Below, one piece after another: positions 42,254 to 53,301 of a DNA stretch of 64,000 nucleotides. Origin of the DNA: Buchnera aphidicola str. Sg (Schizaphis graminum) (lineage in GTDB: Bacteria > Pseudomonadota > Gammaproteobacteria > Enterobacterales > Enterobacteriaceae); assembly GCF_000007365.1 (NCBI RefSeq), contig NC_004061.1:577455-641454 (forward strand), given 5' to 3'. The position numbers were made by a program, and so were the translations under genes. The first letter of the stretch is position 1; each line of letters begins with the position of its first letter. The notes beneath the pieces were generated by a model that saw only the letters and a list, made by a program, of their open reading frames with translations, was not told the origin of the DNA and searched no databases.

Positions 42254-43003
42254 ATGAATATATATTTGATTATAAATCACGAAAATCAAAGAATACAAAA
42301 TTTAATTGATAAATATCATTTAAAACATGATGAAAATTCTTCTATGGCTTTAATAATGAATTCTAATTCTTTAGAATTATATGATCGTTCAAAACCTCGT
42401 AATAAATCTATAAAAGTCAATTTTAGTTCAAAAAAAAATAATTATAGGTGTTTAAATTTTAAAAAAAAAAATGAAATTCTTTATAAAGCTATAGGAATTA
42501 AAAAAAATTATTTCCCTTCTGTTTTAGATGCAACAGCAGGATTAGGACAAGATTCATTTTTAATTTCTTTTTTAGGATGTTATGTTATTATGATGGAATA
42601 TCATCCTGTCATTGCAGCATTATTGACAGATGGTTTAGAAAGAGGTTATAAAGATGAAAAAATTGGTTTTTGGTTAAAAAAGAGATTACATTTAATTTAC
42701 GATAATAGCTTAAATATACTTAATATACCTATTTCACAACCTGATGTCATTTATTTAGATCCTATGTATCCAATTAATAAAAAAAAATCTCTTCCTAAAA
42801 AAAATATGCAATTTTTAAGAAAATTGGCAAATAAAGATGATCAATCTAAAAATTTGCTAAAGGTGGCTAGAAAATTTGCGAAAAAAAGAGTTGTTGTAAA
42901 GAGACCTTCTTATGCTAATCCTATATCTGATGAAAAGGTAGATTTTATTATTAGTAATAAATATCATCGTTTTGATATATATCTACCTTTTAAAAAAAAA
43001 TAG
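42254..43003 (+). CDS. rsmJ: 16S rRNA (guanine-1516-N2)-methyltransferase
   Basis: DUF548 family (YhiQ) rRNA methyltransferase. The SAM-binding motif VLDATAGLGQDSFL is at about residues 91-104, the substrate motif YLDPMYP at about 171-177, and KRPSYANPI follows. 249 residues (E. coli 250). The stop codon lies within the following terminator stem. Confidence 0.95.
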   Translation: MNIYLIINHENQRIQNLIDKYHLKHDENSSMALIMNSNSLELYDRSKPRNKSIKVNFSSKKNNYRCLNFKKKNEILYKAIGIKKNYFPSVLDATAGLGQDSFLISFLGCYVIMMEYHPVIAALLTDGLERGYKDEKIGFWLKKRLHLIYDNSLNILNIPISQPDVIYLDPMYPINKKKSLPKKNMQFLRKLANKDDQSKNLLKVARKFAKKRVVVKRPSYANPISDEKVDFIISNKYHRFDIYLPFKKK

Positions 43004-43032
43004 GAGTACATTTTTTTAAAACGTACTCCTAT
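43000..43032. terminator. Bidirectional hairpin terminator between rsmJ and pitA
   Basis: ATAGGAGTAC (43000-43009) pairs with GTACTCCTAT (43023-43032), ten pairs and a 13-base loop with seven T. It includes the rsmJ stop codon and serves two convergent genes. Confidence 0.75.
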
Positions 43033-43053
43033 AATTAAAATGTCATAAATCTT

Positions 43054-44535
43054 TTAAAAATTTTTTATAAATAAAAGAGTAATCCAATAAAAAAAACCAG
43101 ACAATAAAATTGAAACAGGTAAAGTTAATATCCAAGCAAGAGCAATATTTTTTATTGTACTAATTTGAATACCATCTCCATCACTTAACATTGCTCCAGC
43201 TACAGAAGAAGACAAAATATGTGTTGTAGATACAGGTATTCCTGTATAGCTTGCTATACCAATTGATAAAGAAGCAGTTATCTGCGCCGACATGGCTTGT
43301 GCATATGTCATTCTTTTTTTTCCTATCTTTTCACCAATAGTTACTACTATACGTTTCCAACCAATCATTGTACCTACAGATAAAGAAAGTGCGATAATTA
43401 GTATTATCCACATTGGTGCATATTCAATCGTTTTAAGTATATCTTTTTTACTTTTTTTTAAAAAATCTTTTTCTTTTTTAACGATATTTGAAAAATGTAT
43501 TGTTTGATCTATATTTTCAGAAAGAAAAAGTAAAAAATGACGTAATTTAAATCTTTGTTTTATATTTAATTGATTAAAATCATATATATTTTGTAATAAA
43601 AATTTAGTTTTTTTTATATTTTTTATAATTTCAAAATAATTATAATTTTTTATTGAAAAATCAATTTTTTTTTGATTTTTAGTATTTTTAATTATTTTGA
43701 CTTTATTTTTTGAATAGTATTCATATAGATGATCAATTGTATTTTTTGTGTAAATAATTTCTTTTTTAGATGCATTTAAATTAACTAAAAAACCACATGG
43801 TGCAATTCCGATAAGGACAAGCATTAACAAACCAATTCCTTTTTGACCATCGTTTGCACCATGTGCATAACTTACTCCAATAGATGATAAGATCAAAGCG
43901 ATTTTAATTAAAAAAGGTGGTTTTTTTTTGCCTTCTTTTTGTTCTCTTTCTAATGGAGTCATATGAATACGATAATGATTCTTTTTCTTTTTTAAAAAAA
44001 AACGTAACAAAAATATTAAACTACCCGAAATTATTAATCCTACAATCGGTGAAAAAATAAGAGATAAAAATACATTTGTCATTTTAGGAACATTTAAAGC
44101 ATGTAATAAAGAAGAATCAGTAATTATCGCGTTAGTTAAACCAATTCCAATTATTGCTCCAATAAGCGAATGCGAACTTGAAGCTGGTAAACAAAAATAC
44201 CAAGTAGATAAATTCCATAGTATAGCTGCTAATAACATAGAAAAAACCATAGCAAGAGCATTTTTTGAATTACTATTTAATAGTAAATCATTTGGCAATA
44301 AATGAACAATTGCATACGCAACTGTTAAACCTCCCAACAAGACACCAAGAAAATTAAATAGACCTGACATTATAACTGCAAAATGAGCTGAAGTTGCACG
44401 TGTATAAATCAATGTTGACACAGCATTTGCTGTATCATGAAATCCATTAATAGCTTCGTAACACAATACAAAAAATAAAGCTAGTAAAATAAATAAACTA
44501 TGATTCAAATCAGAATAAGAAAATAAATATAGCAT
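43054..44535 (-). CDS. pitA: Low-affinity inorganic phosphate transporter
   Basis: PiT family inner-membrane phosphate carrier. The duplicated signature is visible as NGFHDTANAVSTLIYTRA near the N-terminus and GANDGQKGIGLLML in the middle, with SSSHSLIGAIIGIGL and GIPVSTTHILSSS repeats. About ten membrane segments flank a long Lys-rich cytoplasmic loop (about residues 265-365). 493 residues (E. coli 499). Confidence 0.95.
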   Translation of the reverse strand: MLYLFSYSDLNHSLFILLALFFVLCYEAINGFHDTANAVSTLIYTRATSAHFAVIMSGLFNFLGVLLGGLTVAYAIVHLLPNDLLLNSNSKNALAMVFSMLLAAILWNLSTWYFCLPASSSHSLIGAIIGIGLTNAIITDSSLLHALNVPKMTNVFLSLIFSPIVGLIISGSLIFLLRFFLKKKKNHYRIHMTPLEREQKEGKKKPPFLIKIALILSSIGVSYAHGANDGQKGIGLLMLVLIGIAPCGFLVNLNASKKEIIYTKNTIDHLYEYYSKNKVKIIKNTKNQKKIDFSIKNYNYFEIIKNIKKTKFLLQNIYDFNQLNIKQRFKLRHFLLFLSENIDQTIHFSNIVKKEKDFLKKSKKDILKTIEYAPMWIILIIALSLSVGTMIGWKRIVVTIGEKIGKKRMTYAQAMSAQITASLSIGIASYTGIPVSTTHILSSSVAGAMLSDGDGIQISTIKNIALAWILTLPVSILLSGFFYWITLLFIKNF

Positions 44536-44623
44536 AACCTTTAAGCCATTTTGATGAATTGAACTAAGTTTATTATCTGTGAGAAACCTTGTTAGAGGAA
44601 AGTAATTATTTTAAAAAACTATA

Positions 44624-45865
44624 TTATTTTTTTAATTTTAAAGATAATAAAATTGCGAAAATTAAAATTATAATAATAAAGGATGAAATACCTATCCATT
44701 TTAAATAAAACCAAAAAAATCCTCCGAATGTGCCAAAAATACTTGATCCTAAATAATAGAAAAACAAATATAAAGAAGTTGCTTGAACTTTAGCGATTTT
44801 TGCATGGAAACCAATCCAACTGCTTGCAATAGAATGAGATGCAAAAAAACCACTTGAAAATATCACTAATCCTAAAATGATTATGAAAATTTCATTATAT
44901 TGTGTCATTAATAAACCTAAAATCATCAGTAATAATGCTATTCTTAATATACTGCTACGATTATATTGATTTATTAAAATTCCAGCTTTAGGAGAACTGT
45001 AAACTCCGGTCAAATAAATAATAGATAAAAATCCTATATTTGAAGAAGACAAAAAAAATGGTGATAACATTAATCGATAGCTAATATAATTAAAAATTGT
45101 AATAAAACTACCCATTAACATAAATCCTATTGCAAATAAGATTAACAATGTTGGATTTTTTAAATGCAAATAAAAATTTTTTAAAAATTTATTAAAATCT
45201 ATAGAAATAGGATAAAAATTTTTTGAAGATGGTAAAAAATATAAAAAAAGACAAGATGACATTAAAGAAAAAAAACCAATAACTATAAATGCAATATGCC
45301 AAGAAAAATATTCTGCTAAAATACTACTTAATATTCTTCCAGAGCATCCTCCTATCGTATTTCCGCTGATATACAATCCCATGCAAAATGATACAGAATT
45401 TGGATGTACTTCTTCAACAATATAAGTCATGGCAACTGCGACAACACCACTTAGAGCTAGTCCAGTTAGGGCACGAAGAAAGACAATAACTGTCCAATTA
45501 TTGCTAATAGAACATATAATAGTGAGTACTGCTGCTATTAATAAAGAAGAAGACATAATTGACTTTCTACCAATTCTATCTGATAAGGGTCCAATAAATA
45601 GTGTCCCAATTGACATTGTAGCTGTTGCTGCTGATAAAGATAAACTACTCTCTGTTGCAGTTAAACAAAATTGTTTAGAAAATACTGGTAAAATAGACTG
45701 AACACAATATAAAATAGAAAAACTAGAAAAACCGCCTAAAAAAAGAGATAAAACAATTTGATTAAATTTTTTTGTATTTTTTTTTTTAATAACATTTTTT
45801 ATTTTCCAAAAGTATAAAAAACATTTTTTAAATAAAATATGTTTTTTATATGTATATATATCCAT
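44624..45865 (-). CDS. MFS transporter, YnfM-like
   Basis: Twelve-helix major facilitator superfamily protein, 413 residues, most like E. coli YnfM (arabinose efflux type group). [13 protein letters not shown] between helices 2 and 3 is the MFS motif A. The first 35 residues are Lys-rich and cytoplasmic. Substrate unknown; it could be an exporter of amino acids or other products to the host. Its start overlaps the dapF end by 20 bases, so it is translated from the same message. Confidence 0.85.
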
Positions 45866-46700
45866 CGTAAATATGACAAGCTGTCCCTATCATATAAAGA
45901 GGATAATTAAAACCTTTCCATTTAATTATTAAATTACCACCTAATAAATCTACCTTAACATTATCACAAAGAAGATTTTTGGCTATACCAACTGCAACTG
46001 CTGCACACGCGCCACTACCGCAAGATTGAGTTTCACCTACATCACGTTCATACACTCTTAATTGAATGTGATTTTTGTTTATAACTTTCATAAAACCTAC
46101 GTTTATTCCTTGAGGAAAAATTGAATTTTTTTCTAAAAGTTCACCAATTTTTTTTACAGGTGCATTATTTATAGATTCTACTTTAATAACACAATGAGGA
46201 TTTCCAATAGATACTAAACTACATTTTAAATTTTTATTTATAAGTTTGACAGAAAAATTATTTAATACAATTTTTTTTGAAATAGATATTTCTTCTAATT
46301 TAAAACTAGGTTCATTCATATTAACTTGTATATTGTTATCAGACATAAATTTAATAGATATATTTTTTTTATTAGTACTTAACATAATTTTTCGTTTGTT
46401 GATTAAACCTTTTAAAAAAAGAAATAAACCTACACATCGAGCACCATTTCCACATTGTTCAACTTCATTTCCATTGGCGTTAAAAATACGATAATGAAAA
46501 TCAAATTTAAAGTTATTAGATTTTTCAATTAATAATAATTGATCAAAACCAACTCCAGTATTTCGATTAGATAAGTTTTCAATAATTGATTTAGTTAAAA
46601 TAAAATCTTGTTTAATCGATTCAATGACCATAAAGTCGTTGCCTAAACCATGCATCTTAGAAAAATAAATTTTTTTCTTTTTTTTGTAATTTGAAAACAT
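45846..46700 (-). CDS. dapF: Diaminopimelate epimerase
   Basis: Converts LL- to meso-diaminopimelate for lysine and peptidoglycan. The two catalytic cysteines are in QCGNGARC (about residue 83) and SCGSGACAA (about 227). 284 residues (E. coli 274); the start adds ten residues ([10 protein letters not shown]) before [11 protein letters not shown]. Divergent from cyaY with about 120 bases between. Lysine is one of the amino acids the host needs. Confidence 0.96.
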
Positions 46701-46819
46701 TTTTATTCCTGATAGTTATTTATTCTTTTTACATTCTTAAAAATAAAACAATGTATAATTTATTAAAAAAAATATTTTTAACTTAATATAATAAAATTTA
46801 TTATTCAAGGATATAAAAA

Positions 46820-47185
46820 ATGAAAAAAAATACAAATTTTACTCAAATAAATAACAATTTTTATCGGTTAGTAGATGATTTGTTTCTAAAGATAGAAGAT
46901 AATTTAAATTTTTACGATGATAAAATTGATATCGACTATGAAGTACAAGATTACGTTATGACTATTACTTTTTTAAATAAAAGTATAATTGTAGTTAACA
47001 AACAAGAATCGTTGCGCCAAATATGGTTAGCTACAAAATTTAATGCATATCACTTTAATTATAAAATAGATAAATGGATTTGCAATCGCAGTAACAAAGA
47101 TTTTTGGGAAATATTTGAAAAATCATGCTCTATTCAATCAAATGAAAATTTGATTTTTACTGCTTTTAAAAGAATTAAAAAATAA
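46820..47185 (+). CDS. cyaY: Frataxin-like protein CyaY
   Basis: Iron-binding regulator of IscS-based Fe-S assembly. 121 residues (E. coli 106), with the acidic ridge at the N-terminal helix ([25 protein letters not shown]), [14 protein letters not shown], and [21 protein letters not shown]. The Fe-S partners iscS, iscU and fdx are about 10 kb away in this window. Confidence 0.94.
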   Translation: MKKNTNFTQINNNFYRLVDDLFLKIEDNLNFYDDKIDIDYEVQDYVMTITFLNKSIIVVNKQESLRQIWLATKFNAYHFNYKIDKWICNRSNKDFWEIFEKSCSIQSNENLIFTAFKRIKK

Positions 47186-47244
47186 AAATTAATTTTTTAT
47201 TTCTTTAAAAAATTTAACATATTAAATAACATTTCTATCCTGAT

Positions 47245-48198
47245 ATGAATCGTAATATGCGAAAAAAAATATTAAGAATTGCTACTAGAAAAAGCCCTTT
47301 AGCTTTACAACAAACTAAATATGTATAAAAAAAACTATTATCTTTATATCCAGATTTAAATATAAAGATCATACCTATTGTTACTCATGGAGATAATATT
47401 TTAAATAAATCTCTTTCTAAAATAGGAGGAAAAGGTTTGTTTATAAAAGAATTAGAATTTGCTCTTCTTGAAAATAAAGAAGATATTGCAATACATTCAA
47501 TGAAGAATCTTCCTGTTCATATTACGAAAGAATTGCGTTTAATTAGTATATGTAAAAGAGGAAATCCATTAGATTCCTTAGTATCTAATCATTATCAATC
47601 TATTAATCATTTACCAAAAGGGGCAGTAGTTGGCACATCTAGTTTAAGAAGACAATGTCAATTAATCACTTATCGTCCAGATTTAATTATTTTACCTTTA
47701 AGAGGTAATGTAGAAACAAGAATAGCTAGATTAGATGAGGGTAAATATGATGCAATTATTTTAGCTACTGAGGGGTTAAAAAGGTTAAATTTAAAACATA
47801 GAATTACTCAAGTTATACCAGCTGAATTATCACTTCCTCCATGTGGTCAAGGGGTTATCGGTATATAATCTAGATTACATGATAAGAAAATATTGTTTTT
47901 TTTGTCGAGTTTAAATCATTTTAATACTTTTATTGAAATAAATGCAGAAAGAGCATTTTGCAAAAAATTAAAATCTGGATGTCATATTCCAATTGGAAGT
48001 TATGCTGTTCTTAAAAAGAAAAAAATTTGGCTTAGAGGATTAGTTGGTTCACCAGATGGTGAAATAATATTGAAAGGTGAAAGATTTGGTTGGTATAACA
48101 TTGCAGAAGAAATGGGTTATTCTTTAGCAAAAGAATTACTTAATAACGGAGCAAAAAGAATTTTAGGTCGTTTTTATACAAAAAAAATTAAATTATAC
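47245..48198 (+). pseudogene. hemC: Degraded porphobilinogen deaminase
   Basis: HemC makes hydroxymethylbilane for heme. From ATG 47245 (MNRNMRKKILRIATRKSPLA) the frame is colinear with E. coli HemC, with two in-frame TAA: at 47326-47328 (in KYV*KKL) and 47866-47868 (in VIGI*SRL). The catalytic aspartate of HSMKD (Asp84 in E. coli) is replaced by Asn (HSMKNLP), while the cofactor cysteine ([11 protein letters not shown]) stays. Its own stop codon is lost, and the frame reads straight into hemD. Not a poly-A frameshift: this gene is dead. Confidence 0.93.
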
Positions 48199-48951
48199 AT
48201 GAAAATATTAGTTACAAGACCCTCTCCAGAGGGAGAAGAACTAGTAAATAATTTAAACAATGTAGGTATATTTTCTTCTCATATTTCTTTATTTGATTTT
48301 TATCCAAGTGAAGGAAAAAATAGTATACCAAAAAAAGTTTATGCATTATATAAATCGGATATAATTGTGATTTTTTCTAAAAAATCTATTTATTACATTA
48401 ATACATATTTAAAAAAAATAATTTAATGTGACCTATATATCCAAAATATTATGCTATTAGTAAAAATATTTCTCTTATTTTACAGAAATATGTTAAAAAA
48501 AATTTTTTTCCTAAAAAAAAAGAAAATAGTGAAAATTTATTAAATATTTTATGTAAAAAAAGTCTTTTAAAAAAAAATTGTTTTATTACAGGGAGAAAAT
48601 AGAGGAAAATTAATAAAAGAATATTTAATTAAAAAGGGTTTTGATATATGTGTTGTTGAATGTTATAAAAGAATTTTTAAAATTATAGATATTTTTTCAG
48701 AGGTAAAAAATTGGCGTAATTCAAAAATAAATACACTTGTAGTAACAAGTGGCGAAATATTATATCGATTAGATAAAATAATTTCTATCATTGATAAAAC
48801 TGAATGGTTGTTTAAATGCAAAATATTTTTTGTTGGAAATAGATTAGCAGATATAGCAAAAAAAATTGGTTGGAGCGATATAATTATTTTTGATTATGCA
48901 GATAATAATAATTTATTTAAATTAATTAATAGAGTTAATAATAGAAATTAA
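48199..48951 (+). pseudogene. hemD: Degraded uroporphyrinogen-III synthase
   Basis: Begins [16 protein letters not shown], like E. coli HemD, then ends at TAA 48424. Homology continues in other frames: YPKYYAISKN (a TGA stands where Trp should be, just before it), then QGENRGKLIKEY and VVTSGEILYRL to the end at 48951. At least two frameshifts and extra stops. It follows hemC in frame without a stop. The tRNA-Pro CCA is only four bases beyond its end, on the opposite strand. Confidence 0.88.
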
Positions 48952-48955
48952 TTTT

Positions 48956-49032
48956 TGGTCGGCGAAAGAGGATTTGAACCCCTGACCCACTGGTCCCAAA
49001 CCAGTTGCGCTACCAAGCTGCGCTATTCGCCG
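48956..49032 (-). tRNA. tRNA-Pro(TGG)
   Basis: Acceptor CGGCGAA pairs with TTCGCCG; anticodon loop TTTGGGA contains TGG. CCA is encoded (plus-strand TGG at 48956-48958). Last of three tRNAs in the order Arg-His-Pro. Confidence 0.96.
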
Positions 49033-49065
49033 TAAAAATATTTGACTACAATTATTTATTTTTTG

Positions 49066-49139
49066 GGTGGCTAATGGGATTTGAACCCATGACCACTGGA
49101 ATCACAATCCAGAACTCTACCAACTGAGCTATAGCCACC
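49066..49139 (-). tRNA. tRNA-His(GTG)
   Basis: The extra 5' G (position -1) opposite C73 is present, with acceptor GTGGCTA pairing with TAGCCAC. Anticodon GTG in TTGTGAT. CCA is not encoded; C73 is followed by CAA. Confidence 0.96.
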
Positions 49140-49177
49140 AAAATTTTGTTATTTTTTATTATTTTTTTATAAAATAA

Positions 49178-49252
49178 TGCGCTCGACAGGATTTGAACCT
49201 GATACCTCTACCTTCGGAAGATAGCGCTCTATCCAAAATGAGCTACGAGCGC
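49178..49252 (-). tRNA. tRNA-Arg(CCG)
   Basis: Acceptor GCGCTCG pairs with CGAGCGC; anticodon loop TTCCGAA contains CCG; T arm CAGG TTCAAAT CCTG. Matches E. coli argX, which heads the argX-hisR-leuT-proM operon. CCA is not encoded. Confidence 0.95.
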
Positions 49253-49352
49253 ATTTAAAATAAAACTAGATTACAATAGTTTAAGATTAATAATCTTCAT
49301 TGTCCAGTTTTTTTTTAAATTTACAAATAAAATAAAAAAATATTTTAAATAT

Positions 49353-50612
49353 TTATGATCTTTTCATCATATCAAAAAATTCATCGTTTGTTTTTGTCAT
49401 AGATAATTTATTTAACAAAAATTCCATTGCATCTATTTCACTCATAGGATGAATAATTTTTCTTAAAATCCACATTTTTTGTAACTCATCTGGTAAAGTT
49501 AATAGTTCTTCTTTTCTAGTACCAGATCTATTATAATCAATAGCAGGAAAAACACGTTTTTCTGCTATTTTCCTAGATAATGGAAGTTCCATGTTTCCTG
49601 TTCCTTTAAATTCTTCGTAAATCACTTCATCCATTTTCGATCCTGTATCAACTAATGCTGTAGCAATAATTGTTAAACTGCCTCCTTCTTCTACATTGCG
49701 AGCAGCACCAAAAAATCTTTTAGGTCGATGTAAAGCGTTAGCATCTACCCCCCCTGTTAAAACCTTTCCTGATGCCGGAACAACGGTATTATAAGCACGT
49801 GCTAAGCGGGTAATTGAATCAAGTAATATAATTACGTCTTTTTTATGTTCTACTAGTCTTTTTGCTTTTTCAATAACCATTTCAGCCACTTGAACATGTC
49901 TTGATGCAGGTTCATCGAAAGTAGATGCAACTACTTCTCCTTTCACTAATCTTTGCATTTCAGTTACTTCTTCCGGTCTTTCATCAATTAATAAAACCAT
50001 CAGTACGCAATCTGGATGATTGTAAGCTATGCTCTGTGCAATATTTTGTAATAAAATTGTTTTTCCTGCTTTTGGCGGTGCTACAATTAAACCTCTTTGA
50101 CCTCGTCCAATAGGTGAAGCTAAATCTAGAACTCTTGCTGTTAGGTCTTCTGTTGAACCATTTCCTCTTTCCATTCTTAATCTGGAATTGGCGTGTAAGG
50201 GTGTTAAATTTTCAAATAGAATTTTGCTTCTAGCATTTTCAGGCTTATCGTAATTTACTGCATTAACTTTAAGTAGAGCGAAATATCTTTCACCTTCTTT
50301 TGGTGGTCTTATTTTTCCAGAAATAGTATCACCAGTACGTAAATTAAATCTACGAATTTGACTTGGTGAAACATATATATCATCAGGACCAGCTAAATAA
50401 GAACTATCAGCGGAACGTAAAAAACCAAATCCATCTTGTAATATTTCTAAAACACCATCTCCAAATATATCTTCTCCACTTTTTGCATGTTGTTTAAGGA
50501 TGGCAAAAATAATATCTTGTTTACGCATACGCGCTAAATTTTCCAACCCCATTTTTTCACCAAGAGTAATTAATTCAGAAACTGGCATATTTTTAAGTGC
50601 GGTAAGATTCAT
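49353..50612 (-). CDS. rho: Transcription termination factor Rho
   Basis: Hexameric RNA helicase that ends untranslated transcripts. 419 residues as in E. coli. The RNA-binding domain includes [23 protein letters not shown]; the P-loop is [12 protein letters not shown] (about 175-186), Walker [14 protein letters not shown], and GALTG-like [21 protein letters not shown] the Q/R loops. Flanked by trxA as in E. coli. Confidence 0.98.
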   Translation of the reverse strand: MNLTALKNMPVSELITLGEKMGLENLARMRKQDIIFAILKQHAKSGEDIFGDGVLEILQDGFGFLRSADSSYLAGPDDIYVSPSQIRRFNLRTGDTISGKIRPPKEGERYFALLKVNAVNYDKPENARSKILFENLTPLHANSRLRMERGNGSTEDLTARVLDLASPIGRGQRGLIVAPPKAGKTILLQNIAQSIAYNHPDCVLMVLLIDERPEEVTEMQRLVKGEVVASTFDEPASRHVQVAEMVIEKAKRLVEHKKDVIILLDSITRLARAYNTVVPASGKVLTGGVDANALHRPKRFFGAARNVEEGGSLTIIATALVDTGSKMDEVIYEEFKGTGNMELPLSRKIAEKRVFPAIDYNRSGTRKEELLTLPDELQKMWILRKIIHPMSEIDAMEFLLNKLSMTKTNDEFFDMMKRS

Positions 50613-50757
50613 AATGGTGGGTTCTTAGTAAAATCGGGGTAAATCTCGAAATGATAACTGTGATATCAATTATAAATTTTTTTATTGTCATTAATAAATT
50701 TTTCATAAAATTGAATTTAATTTTTTGAGTTAAAGTTAATTAACTATATATAAATAT

Positions 50758-51084
50758 TTATTTAATATTCTCATCTAAAAAATCTTTGAGTTGTAATTTA
50801 GAAATTGCTCCAACTTTAGTAGCAAGAACTTCTCTTCCATGAAATAATAGTAATGCTGGAATTCCTCGAATAGAGTAAATAGGAGCAGTATTTGGATTTT
50901 TTTCGATATTTAATTTACCAACTTTAATTTTATTAAAATATTCTTGTGCTATTTCTTCTAAAATAGGAGCTAATATTTTACATGGATTACACCATTCAGC
51001 CCAGAAATCAACTAATACAAAACTTTTATGTTCTAATACTTCTTTTTCAAAATTTTGATCAGTAAGTTCGATTATTTTATTCAT
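50758..51084 (-). CDS. trxA: Thioredoxin with an unusual CNPC active site
   Basis: Small redox protein that reduces ribonucleotide reductase and other disulfides. 108 residues (E. coli 109). The active site reads WCNPC (Cys32-Cys35) where almost all thioredoxins have WCGPC. The cis-proline segment [11 protein letters not shown] and the buried Asp in LVDFWAEWC are conserved. Lies between rep and rho, the E. coli order (rep-trxA-rho). Confidence 0.95.
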   Translation of the reverse strand: MNKIIELTDQNFEKEVLEHKSFVLVDFWAEWCNPCKILAPILEEIAQEYFNKIKVGKLNIEKNPNTAPIYSIRGIPALLLFHGREVLATKVGAISKLQLKDFLDENIK

Positions 51085-51242
51085 TTTTTATGATACTCTA
51101 TATTTAATAATAAAAAATTTTCTTAATTAATTCTATTATAATATCATTTTTGGGAATTGATTTAAACTAAAATTAAATAATTTTAACTATCTGAAATTAG
51201 ATATTTTTTTATTTTTTAAGATTTTTTTTAAGTTTTCTATTT

Positions 51243-53219
51243 TTATATTTTTTTTTCTTTTGTATGAAAAGCATCTAAATAATCATCTTTTTCCCATTGT
51301 AAATCTTCTTGGGGTAATTCAAATAAAAATCTACTAGGTGCTGTATATAATTTTTGTCCATATTGAATTCTAGTTTGACAATATGTAAAAAATAGTTCTT
51401 TTCGTGCTCTTGTCATTCCTACATAAGTTAATCTTCTTTCTTCCTCTATGTTATCATTATTAATGCTCTTTATATTGGGTAAAATTCCCTCATTCATACC
51501 AATTATAAAAACTGAAGAAAATTCCAATCCTTTAGATGAATGCAAAGTCATCAATTGTACTCGATTTTTTGGGATTTCATTTATTTGTATTTTTTTTTCT
51601 AAAATATCTCGTAATGTCATTTTTTTAACAATTTGTAATAAATTCATTGGTTTTTCAAATTCATTTCCCCTTAACATTTCTTTTAACCAATTTGATAACG
51701 TGTAAATATTATTTATGCTTGTTTTAATTTTTTTCGGTTCTTTTAAAATTTTAGTTAACCATAGTTCATATTTAATATCATTAATAATTTTATCTAAAAT
51801 GATATCTTCTTTAAGAAGTGATAATTTGATTATTTTTTTAATCCAATAAATAAAATCTTTAATTTTTTTTACTGTTCTTTCTCTTAAAATTTTTTTTATT
51901 TCTATATCGTTACTAATTTGAAAAAGACTTTTATTTTTTTTAGAAGCTAATTCTTCTAATTTATTTAGTGTAGTTAATCCTATTTGGCGATGAGGAATAT
52001 TTAAAATTCTTATAAATGCATGATTATCGTCTGGATTTACAATTAAACGAAGATAACTTAATAAATCTTTTATTTCAGGACGAGAAAAAAATGATGAATT
52101 TGTAGAGATATCATAAGGAATATTTTTTTTTAAGAAAGTTTTTTCAAGAATTTGAGATTGGTAATTCCCTCGATATAATATAGCATAATCTTTGTATTGC
52201 ATTATATCGTTAGAACATTCATGAATTATTTTATCTGCTATTTTTTCTGCTTCATTTTTTTCATTTTTTCCAATTATAACTTTTATTTTGTTACCGTATT
52301 CTAAATTAGAAAATAATTTTTTTTTAAAATAATGTAAATTGTTTGAGATTAATTTATTTGCTGCTTTAAGTATTCTTCCGTAAGAGCGATAATTTTGTTC
52401 CATTTTTATAATTTTTAAGTTGGGAAAATCTTTTTTTATTAAAAAAAGATTTTGTGGTTTTGCTCCTCTCCATGAATATATAGATTGATCATCATCTCCT
52501 ACTAAAGTAAAATTTGAATTTACATTAGTAAGCATTTTAATTAGTTCATATTGACTATTATTTGTATCTTGATATTCGTCTACTAATAGATAAGAAATTT
52601 TTTTTTGCCAACGATTTTGTATAATTTGATTATTTTTTAATAAACTTGTTGGTATACAAATTAAATCATCAAAATCTAATATGTTTGATTTTCGTAAATG
52701 AAAAGTGTATTGCTTATAAAAAAATGCGAAATCTTTTTCTAAATTTGATTGTGCTGATAATTGAACTTGTAATGGAGTGAGAAATTTATTTTTCCAAAAA
52801 GAAATCATAAAAACTAATTTTTTTAACAATTTTGTATCATTTTTTATACTTTTACTGCATATTTTTTTTAACAACATCATTTGATCTCTTTCATCAAATA
52901 AAGAAAAATTAGAGTTAAATTTTAATGTATTAATTTCTTTTTTAATGATTTCTAATCCAAGAGAATGAAAAGTTGAAATAATCATTTTTTTTATTTGCAA
53001 TAAATTTAAATGTTTTGCAAGACGAACTTTTATTTCATGAGCAGCTTTATTAGTGAAAGTAACAGCAATAATGTTTCCAGGTTTATATTGACAATTATTG
53101 ATTAAGTAAATAATTTTATTAATAATAACTTTTGTTTTTCCTGAACCAGCCCCTGCTAATATTAAGCAGGGACCATTAATGAGTTCTATAGCATTTTTTT
53201 GATTAAAATTAAGAGACAT
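51243..53219 (-). CDS. rep: ATP-dependent DNA helicase Rep
   Basis: UvrD-family 3'-5' helicase that helps forks pass obstacles. Walker A AGAGSGKTKVI (about residues 22-32), motif Ia VTFTNKAAHE, motif II LLVDEYQDTN, motif III LVGDDDQSIYSWRGA, motif V TLHSSKGLEF and motif VI RRLTYVGMTRARKEL. 658 residues (E. coli 673). Complete. Confidence 0.96.
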   Translation of the reverse strand: MSLNFNQKNAIELINGPCLILAGAGSGKTKVIINKIIYLINNCQYKPGNIIAVTFTNKAAHEIKVRLAKHLNLLQIKKMIISTFHSLGLEIIKKEINTLKFNSNFSLFDERDQMMLLKKICSKSIKNDTKLLKKLVFMISFWKNKFLTPLQVQLSAQSNLEKDFAFFYKQYTFHLRKSNILDFDDLICIPTSLLKNNQIIQNRWQKKISYLLVDEYQDTNNSQYELIKMLTNVNSNFTLVGDDDQSIYSWRGAKPQNLFLIKKDFPNLKIIKMEQNYRSYGRILKAANKLISNNLHYFKKKLFSNLEYGNKIKVIIGKNEKNEAEKIADKIIHECSNDIMQYKDYAILYRGNYQSQILEKTFLKKNIPYDISTNSSFFSRPEIKDLLSYLRLIVNPDDNHAFIRILNIPHRQIGLTTLNKLEELASKKNKSLFQISNDIEIKKILRERTVKKIKDFIYWIKKIIKLSLLKEDIILDKIINDIKYELWLTKILKEPKKIKTSINNIYTLSNWLKEMLRGNEFEKPMNLLQIVKKMTLRDILEKKIQINEIPKNRVQLMTLHSSKGLEFSSVFIIGMNEGILPNIKSINNDNIEEERRLTYVGMTRARKELFFTYCQTRIQYGQKLYTAPSRFLFELPQEDLQWEKDDYLDAFHTKEKKI

Positions 53220-53301
53220 AAAATAATAATTTCAGATTGATTAGAAAATTAATTTTTAAAAATTCTTAAAAAATTAAGGTAAAATTTAGAGAATTTATTG
53301 T

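Noticed and set aside
47893..48426. 177-residue frame as an intact gene
   Set aside because: It is the C-terminal part of hemC joined to the first part of hemD.
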